64,000 nucleotides of DNA, from contig NC_085138.1 of the NCBI RefSeq assembly GCF_035046485.1, forward strand, positions 43,559,464 through 43,623,463. Reading direction: 5' to 3'. The stretch is from Aedes albopictus. Its lineage: Eukaryota > Arthropoda > Insecta > Diptera > Culicidae. The position numbers and the translations under genes are program-made. Below are positions 57,852 to 64,000 of this stretch, piece by piece. A model generated the notes under the pieces. It had not been told where the DNA came from. It saw nothing but the letters and a program-made list of their open reading frames with translations, and made no database searches. Position 1 is the first letter of the stretch. The number at the start of each line of letters is the position of its first letter.

Positions 57852-58087
57852 CACTCAGAAATAAAAGTATACACGGAATTACTATTATTTATGCATTTTG
57901 TATCCGCATCTCTCTCACTCTCTTTCTGTTTTCATGCTATCTGGTGCTTCAACTGGGTTGACGAAACACTTCTCTTCAACCCAGACTAAACGACAGATAG
58001 CATATGAAAACAAAAAGAGAGTGAGAGAGATGTGGATACAAAATGCATAAATAATAGTATTTGCGTGTATACTTTTATTTCTGAGTG
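57852..58087. mobile_element. Palindromic MITE, 236 bp, CACTCAGAAATAAAAG ends
   Basis: The ends are CACTCAGAAATAAAAGTATA and its complement ending CTGAGTG. The arms extend about 95 bases with TATGCATTTTGTATCC, CTCTCTCACTCTCTTT and TTTTCAT. The loop contains a second small hairpin, CAACTGGGTTGA / TCAACCCAG. No certain target duplication. Confidence 0.85.
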
Positions 58088-58429
58088 AACGATCAGTGTG
58101 ATACTTTGTTTACAATTCACCTGCTCGAGCGGGAGACTCAAGCTTGACAGCCTATCTTATGCCGTTTTTTTTGTTTCAGTTCCAACCTGGTTTGGAACTG
58201 GATGAGTTCACGGTTGCAACCCTAACACAACTTACGTTCGATTGTGTTGCACATTTATTTGACTTTATAAGTTTCAGTATTTTCCGCCAGTCCAGTTCTA
58301 ATCCAGGTAAAAAAATGAATAAAACGGCATTAATTAATGCGTATCACGAAAGGAAGAAAAAAAAAAACCGGCCAGTAGTGAACATGCATAATTAAACATG
58401 ATACATATTGAATCCTTAGATTCTTTTTA

Positions 58430-58515
58430 AATGTTAAGCTCGTAACTAGTATAATGGTTTTGACATTTCGATGTTCCTTATACCATACTCAAATCCCACG
58501 CTGGGTACAACTTTC
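58430..58515 (+). repeat. Degenerate tRNA-like SINE head
   Basis: CTAGTATAATGG resembles a polymerase III A box, and ACTCAAATCCCACGCTGGGT a B-box region, at appropriate spacing. Both are diverged from consensus, so this is an old remnant. Confidence is limited. Confidence 0.35.
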
Positions 58516-58817
58516 TGAGCGCGAGTTCCACTTATGTTATGTGCTGTTGGGCTTAGCTGTACTGTCAATGGCGCAATCATTTTTTTTCCCATTCCTGCTT
58601 TCTTCTATCTTACGGACTTGTTAACGTTCCCTATCGGTTCAATAGATTCCCTCTCATCTATGCTATCGTTTCTCGGTACATTTCGCTTCCTTCTACTGTT
58701 TATGTCGTGCAACACTGCTGCGTTTGTCGTACTCTGTCGGTCTACGTCGGTTCGCTTATCACCTGTCTTGTTGGTGTTTGTGTTGTAACACATTTCTGGG
58801 AATGGAAGTGTGGATTG
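58516..58817. other. Non-coding; contains inner inverted-repeat arm
   Basis: GTTCCACTTATGTTATGTGC at 58524-58543 is the exact complement of 54540-54559. The rest has no recognisable coding content. Confidence 0.4.
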
Positions 58818-58827
58818 TTTGTAGCTA

Positions 58828-59005
58828 CTTTTTTCTGTATTAACGAGATTTTTAGCCCTAGGCTAGTTCATCTCGGGACCCACATTTACTTCCCTTCCGA
58901 AGGAAGAACCCACATTGTTGTGAGTTTGTCGGGAGTGGGATTCGATCCCAGGTCCTTGGCGTGATAGTCAAGTGATCTAACCATCACACCAGATCCGCTC
59001 CACAT
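58828..59005 (-). mobile_element. tRNA-derived SINE with target duplication
   Basis: Read on the minus strand, it begins GGAGCGGATCTGGTGTGATG with A box TGGTGTGATGG and B box GGATCGAATCC. The body has TTCCTTCGGAAGGGAAGTAA and CCCGAGATGAACTAGCC, and it ends CTAAAAATCTCGTTAATA then A-rich. It is flanked by TTTGTAGCTA at 58818-58827 and 59006-59015, a 10-base duplication. I recognise this body and tail as a common Aedes SINE, possibly a Feilai subfamily. The subfamily name is uncertain. Confidence 0.85.
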
Positions 59006-59015
59006 TTTGTAGCTA

Positions 59016-61047
59016 TGACTGCGTAGCCAAAGATAGTTATTTTCACCATACAGTCGATTTATCATGAGTTCTGAAAATTTTTGTCCAAATCAGGCTGGCA
59101 GCTTTCCTCAGAAAAATAATTAAAAACTCAAAGGCTAAGGTATTTTGGAAAATCGAAACTATGACGTCTAAGATAAATCTGCGATGATTATTACTCTCAG
59201 TGCACTTTTTTTTTCTAAAAGTCCTTCAAACATCATCTTCGAAGACATCGTTTAGGTCCAACAAACCGTTTTCATGTTTAATTGTTTGAAGAAGAAATCT
59301 AGGTACGCATTTTTCAAAAATAAGGTGAAGAAAAATGGTTATGTGATGATGCAAAAGTAAATGATACGCAATATCCAGCCTATGAACAAAATGTCATTCA
59401 AATTGAAAAATATGTAGTCAAAAATGGAAATTTTGTTTCGTGTTTTGGACTGAAAGTGCTCAAGTCTTTCTTCAGATACAGAGTTCTGTGTGTTTGGTAG
59501 TTGAGCGATCACATTATTTTTTAAATACTTCATTATTGATTGTACTAACTCAAATGTAACGTCTACCTAATTAACTAACGGGTTTCTCAGATAACACTGC
59601 CATTCACAACTATTTCCCGCATTCAATGTGTCCAGTCTGCGATTGAAAAATGTGTTTGCTTAAAGCCGCCATCGACCACCACCTCCCCCTATCCCGCCCA
59701 CTTCGAATTCTACCATTGACCATCCATCCGAGCTGAACAATTTAAGAGCTATATGACCATTATCAGATTGCAATTATCAGGCGCCAAGAGGGAAGACGCC
59801 TTACAACCCGTGCCCAGTGTGTCTTCGTTGCTCGGACCCCAACCTCAGCAACAGCATCCTCCCAACTCCCGACAACGAACCTCAAAGAAAAAGATACTTA
59901 ATCGTTTTCCCCTCCTTTCCCCGAGACCCGATGTACTTGGAGAAGCAATCATACAAAGAAATAACCAAGACAGCGCGATTAAATCATAACAAAAGAATGT
60001 GTGCTGATTTTCCTCTGGTACTGCTGATGGCAGCCGAACTGAGGAACAGGAGGAGGCGTGCATTCATAGATTCCACTCGCTTCGAACAAAAGAACAATCG
60101 AACACTCATAGCGAACGCAACTGGCCTAGGGCGGCTTCGTCCGACTAGGACTAGCCTCGACTCGACACCCACGTGGTCGTGTCCCCGAACGCGTCCAAGT
60201 AAGGCACGAAGCGGTGCGCGGAAGGACGCCGAATTGACCCATTTCTCCGATCCGATCATCGTCATCATCATATGGCTTCATTCTTCTATCGTCGGACCAG
60301 AACCGGCGAGATCCAGTTTCTAGGCAAATCGCAAATCGGTATCACCCTTGGGCTGGTCGTCGGTCGGCAGCTTATCTTCGACAGAGAACAATAGGCTTGT
60401 CCGTCGTCGTCGATGACGACGACGACGCTGGTGTATGAATGTGTGTGTCCGTCTCTATTAATCATTGGGGATCGCACTCTGGTCGATCGATGCCCGAGCG
60501 AGCGAGGCGGCAAAAGAGGCGGATGATGGAGCACCTCGATCAGGTTAAACCGGCTTACGGCCATTAGGAGCGACATGTCTCCCTGATGCGCAGGGCACGA
60601 GCCCTGAACCGAACCGGCAACGACCGACTGTTCCTACAATCTACTCCTGTTAGTAGGATAGGAAACTGAATGATGATGACGACGAATGGGCTCAAGTTTA
60701 TCGGGTTCGTTTAGCAACACGCTTAGCGAAGTTATTGAGGGGGGAGATTTTCGCGATGTGCATAGAAGAGGCATCATGTCCGTTAATGGGACACCATAAA
60801 CAATCCAGGATTGTGTGGAAGCTGACAGGAGTATAATGAGCGATGATGGGAGCGAAAATGTGTTCGCGTGGGGAAATCATTTTGTCGTGTTGATCTCCTA
60901 GAGCTGCATAGACCAAGCGTTTAAATGTGTTTGAAACCAGTGCTGAAAATTTCATTTCGCCATATCTAAATTCAACCACCTACAGCTCATTTTAGAAGCT
61001 GAACCTGAGAATATGGTACATATATGAAAAACTTGTGCGGCTAGATC
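59016..61047. other. Non-coding; outer inverted arm then GC island
   Basis: 59016-59041 (TGACTGCGTAGCCAAA onwards) mirrors 54341-54370. From 59.6 to 60.9 kb the DNA is GC-richer, with GACGACGACGACG near 60414-60427 and overlapping frames lacking domains. It has no transposon hallmarks. Confidence 0.4.
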
Positions 61048-61235
61048 AGTTCTGCAAGAAAGTCACGGAAAAACCTCCATTTTTCGAATATTTAAGGTGA
61101 ATGTCACGGACTACCTTTGAAAAATGCCAAATGATATTCACCGTGAATATCATTGGTATTTTTCGAAGGTAGTCCGTGACATTTACCTTAAACATTCAAA
61201 AATTAGCGTATTTTCCGTGACTTTCTTGCAGAACT
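61048..61235. mobile_element. Palindromic MITE, 188 bp
   Basis: The arms read AGTTCTGCAAGAAAGTCACG and the complement ending TTCTTGCAGAACT, with inner blocks AAGGTGAATGTCACGGACTA and TTTGAAAAATGCCAA matching their mirror. The axis is near 61142 with almost no loop. No certain target duplication. Confidence 0.85.
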
Positions 61236-61497
61236 ACAGGGCTGTTACAAAATTTTCAAAATATCATCCGCGAAATTCGCGACTTCTGAAATAAAATCCG
61301 CGACTCGGAAAACAAATCCGCGACATGAACATGAATAAATTTCAAATTAAACTAAATAATGATAGTTTCGTTGATCCTGTGAAGTTCTCAAAGACAGCAA
61401 TGTAAAGTGGGAAAGCTTATTTGACAATTCATACTAAGTACTGAACATTTTGATCTCTGGGTTTCGACAATGATTTTTCAATAAGATCTATTTTTTT
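61236..61497. other. Non-coding; short repeated AATCCGCGAC phrases
   Basis: CATCCGCGAAATTCGCGAC, AAAATCCGCGACTCGG and CAAATCCGCGACATG follow one another at 61266-61326. They are too few for an array. Confidence 0.4.
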
Positions 61498-61575
61498 TTG
61501 ATTGATTGATTGATTTGTCTTTATTAAATAGACTTTCAGCCCTTGGGCTATTTTTTTGTCAATCTCTGTTTGCGA
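61498..61575 (-). mobile_element. LINE or SINE 3' tail
   Basis: On the minus strand the text AGCCCAAGGGCTGAAAGTCT, then ATTTAATAAAGACAAATC, runs into short ATCA-type repeats and an A-rich end. This looks like a retroposon 3' terminus with its simple-repeat tail. The 5' extent is not resolved. Confidence 0.5.
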
Positions 61576-62211
61576 TGTTACAGGAAGTGTATTGAGATGT
61601 CCAAAGATTGAGGAACCTTTTGCAGTGAAGTATGTAAGTTATCTGAGTAACATGTTTATCACTGAGATACCTTGGTACCGACCAACTATTATTGATGAAT
61701 AGAGAGCTTGAGTTACAGTGTGTGATTCTCTCTCCCATTCTAGTGAAACTAGCTTTATTAAGTCAACCACGTTCTTGGGAGATAAGATCCATATGTCAAC
61801 AATCCCAAGATGGGCTTGCCGAGAATTTTGAACGATGGGTAAGTGAACTGTAATAGTAGACGATGCGTTCTGATGTTTATTTCTCCTCGTCACAGAAGCG
61901 ATAATTTGATGTTTGGATTGCTCCGTTTTTTTGTAGATGGTATCTGCAGGGTCAGTGGCCAGTTAGTAGACCGGTGTATGTATATATTGAGATCCTTTTT
62001 GTTGAGACCAAATATTTGTTGGGTTTGTTTGGGGTTTATCGTGAAGAAAGATATGTTCAAGCCACGCCTCGAATTTTCAAGAGCACAAATCTGAAGAACC
62101 AATTGTCGGTGTACATTGTGTGGCAGGCTCGAAGATCTTTATGACCAAGTAAATCAAAAAAAATTTCATTACGAAAAGTTCCTAGACTTGCCTGGAAACG
62201 AGCTTATTTGT
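61576..62211. other. Non-coding stretch, nothing recognised
   Basis: Short frames on both strands without recognisable domains. Part may belong to the retroposon whose tail lies at 61.5 kb. Confidence 0.35.
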
Positions 62212-62325
62212 TATGTTTTTAATAACATGTATTTTAACATTATGATAATTCTACACTTCCAGGGAATCGAACCTGTCACCGTCAGGTGTGGATATAGGGG
62301 CCTTAACAACTACGTTTATCGAAGT
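62212..62325 (-). mobile_element. tRNA-derived SINE, tail family of 14.8 and 42.4 kb
   Basis: On the minus strand, GTAGTTGTTAAGGCC (A-box region) is followed by B box GGTTCGATTCC at 62263-62273. Then comes the tail GTGTAGAATTATCATAATG, TTAAAATACATG and an A-rich end. The tail matches the two tail-only insertions, which identifies their parent family. No paired tRNA acceptor stem is seen. Target duplication was not resolved. Confidence 0.75.
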
Positions 62326-63104
62326 GTGGCTTTCAGTCATAAGCTTCTTAGCATATTAAACTGAATGTTGAGTTATCTGATGATAGGATTCTTTCAAATA
62401 TAAAAAATAGTAGTTTTGAAAAAAAAAACATTACTGCGGCTTGGTTCGATGCTTCGTTCGTCCGATTTGTGCCTCTAAAGTTTGTATGCAAAATAGCAAA
62501 GGAATCTCTTTATGTTTCACCTTAAGTATTCTTATTTCTGGAAGATACCATCTCGGGAAATTATCTCTCATCTCTTCATATTGCTTTTTCATTCGAAGCC
62601 ATAAGATCGTTACAACAAAATTGCGCGACGTTTTCTTCGAAAAAAATCGTGATATCTGCTGTCGTTCAATTTAAAAAACTTTTGACTTTTTGGAGAAGTT
62701 GTGACTTTTAATTTATTTGAAAGTTTTGAAAAAAAAACTATTTAGACAGTAACCAAATAGAAGCTGCAAAAAATAACGTTTGATAGAAACTGCGAAGTAG
62801 GTAAGATTGATAGAAATTAAAAACAGCTTTGAAATAAATTACAACTAGGTATAGGGTAAGAAATCAAACTTTGAACTAGTCAAATCTTAATTTGAACCTT
62901 TTCGAAATTCATTAAAACGACGTACGTTTTAGGCAAATATTGTTCCGAAAAAGATGTTAAACAGCTTTCCGAAATATAATCTGATAGCATATTTTTTAAA
63001 AGCATTGAAAAAAGCGTTTTTGTCATGGAAAACAGGCAATTGAAAAATCACGGTGATTTCACCCATTTTCCCCCAGAAAAAGCACATTTTTGGTGCTCTC
63101 GTAC
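62326..63104. other. Non-coding AT-rich stretch
   Basis: No domain-bearing frames. Phrases such as TTTGAACTAGTCAAATCTTA recur loosely on the far side of the next MITE (near 63515 and 63775), hinting at a diverged dispersed repeat. Confidence 0.35.
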
Positions 63105-63342
63105 ACTGCCCATAATCGCATAGTTGACGTAAGCACCACTGTAGTTTTAAACACACTTTTGAAATTTTAACAACAATTAATGAAAAGTTAATGATTTTTC
63201 TTCACGTTGATATTAAGCTAGTGATTGGATCTTGTGCTCTATTGAATAAAACTGGTCACAATTATGCACATTTGATAGATATTAGCTTGTGAGTGCTGAC
63301 ATTGTCAATGGTGGTTACGTCAACTATGCGATTATGGGCAGT
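63105..63342. mobile_element. MITE, 238 bp, ACTGCCCATAATCGCATAG ends
   Basis: ACTGCCCATAATCGCATAGT at the left and ACTATGCGATTATGGGCAGT at the right are exact complements. Pairing continues through TGACGTAA(G/C)CACCA(C/T)TG. The interior is AT-rich. TA dinucleotides lie just outside both ends, but the exact boundary is ambiguous, so Tc1/mariner affiliation is only possible. Confidence 0.8.
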
Positions 63343-64000
63343 ACAGCTCATGCATTGTATCACACGCAATATGTGAACACGTCAAATGAAAGCTTATTTA
63401 TCGTAGAATCGACCAACCGAATAATATTTCGCATTATTTGTCATAAAATTATCAAATTTAAGTAATTCTTACTTGGAGAATGTTATCTTAAGTTGAACCA
63501 TTTGTAATCTAAATTTGAACTAGTAAACGGGGGCGAGCTTCCAGTGTTGGCCAACAGACTGCGCTAGTGGTTGTTTTGTTTACTCTTGGGGGATAAAAAA
63601 TTCCAAATTTGGTTTCCAAGTTCCTAAAGAGTTTAAAACATTCTTAGTTGAAATTCCACTGCCTAATGAAAAATAGTTATGGGAATTAGCAGATTCATGT
63701 GTTTTTCTATTGTTCAGCACGAAATTGGCTGTCGTGGGAGATGCTTGAGCTGCTGCCGCCAGTTGCCAGTAGTTCAAATTAAGATTAAAATTGGTTCAAA
63801 TTATGATTACGATGGTTCAAATTAAGATTAAAATCATTGTTGACGAATAATCGAATTTTTCAATGAAATGCGGTGCAAATACAAACTTTTTACCACTTAA
63901 CAGAAAGCTTATACCCGTGGCTTTCATGTACATAAAATTTTGCCGTAGTAAAGTATTTCCATGTGGGAGAAAAATTCACTCAAAATTTGCGCTACTTTGG
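63343..64000. other. Non-coding stretch to window end
   Basis: Repeated GGTTCAAATTA(A/T)GATTA phrases at 63774-63833 form a short tandem of two to three units. No gene or transposon end was recognised. Confidence 0.4.

Noticed and set aside
58534..58964. Hydrophobic plus-strand frames
   Set aside because: They run across the SINE and inverted-repeat text, so their content follows repeats rather than a protein family.
59753..60323. Possible host exon in GC-rich sequence
   Set aside because: Several overlapping frames on both strands are open. None has a recognisable domain, and bias comes from CGTCGT-type runs.

Overview
The window looks like a repeat-rich, non-coding stretch of a large insect genome, most probably a culicine mosquito of Aedes type. 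The basis is indirect: decayed BEL/Pao retrotransposons, RTE-type and CR1/L2-type LINEs, tRNA-derived SINEs with Feilai-like organisation, a high density of palindromic MITEs, and very long minisatellites, with no convincing host exon anywhere. Nothing bacterial, plasmid or phage is seen. No host protein-coding gene, rRNA or functional tRNA can be supported. The long open frames in tandem arrays are by-products of stop-free repeats.

Layout. 1-1.8 kb: degenerate minisatellite around a 660-bp palindromic element. 1.8-8 kb: mostly non-coding, with a small LINE RNase H scrap, three MITEs and a foldback element built of inverted TTTGGCATAA tandem repeats. 8-10.2 kb: minus-strand BEL/Pao pol remnant split by a hAT-like MITE. 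10.2-14 kb: non-coding, with small MITEs. 14-15.5 kb: minisatellite carrying SINE insertions. 15.5-19.9 kb: nearly intact LINE with ORF1, an endonuclease-reverse transcriptase ORF2 broken by one stop codon, and a (TGAAA)n tail. 19.9-22.9 kb: RTE scrap, a 490-bp TA-flanked MITE, BEL/Pao gag-protease scrap and a 120-bp tandem repeat. 23.9-26.9 kb: 23-bp HindIII-site minisatellite. 28.3-35.2 kb: RTE scraps, degenerate minisatellites and a head-to-head inverted 173-bp satellite. 38-41 kb: tandem repeats and a perfect (GACA)n tract of about 590 bp. 42.8-43.2 kb: 10-bp TCTTCGCGTC array. 44.6-47.7 kb: 12-bp and 22-bp EcoRI-site arrays. 50.4-54.1 kb: nearly full-length but mutated RTE-type LINE with a MITE inserted in its coding region. 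54.3-59 kb: nested inverted repeats enclosing a cluster of MITEs and SINEs. 59-64 kb: non-coding, with further MITEs, a SINE and a LINE tail.

Functionally, the decayed LINEs are the kind of source that mobilises SINEs and tail-only insertions, and several of these have clear target-site duplications. MITEs depend on absent transposases. Between the repeats lie GC-richer unique islands (near 2-4, 11.4-13.5, 23, 27.5, 35.5-36.7, 41-42.3, 43.6-44.5, 48 and 59.6-60.9 kb). Some contain TAAT/TTAATTA clusters and could be distal regulatory DNA of an unseen gene, but that is inference.
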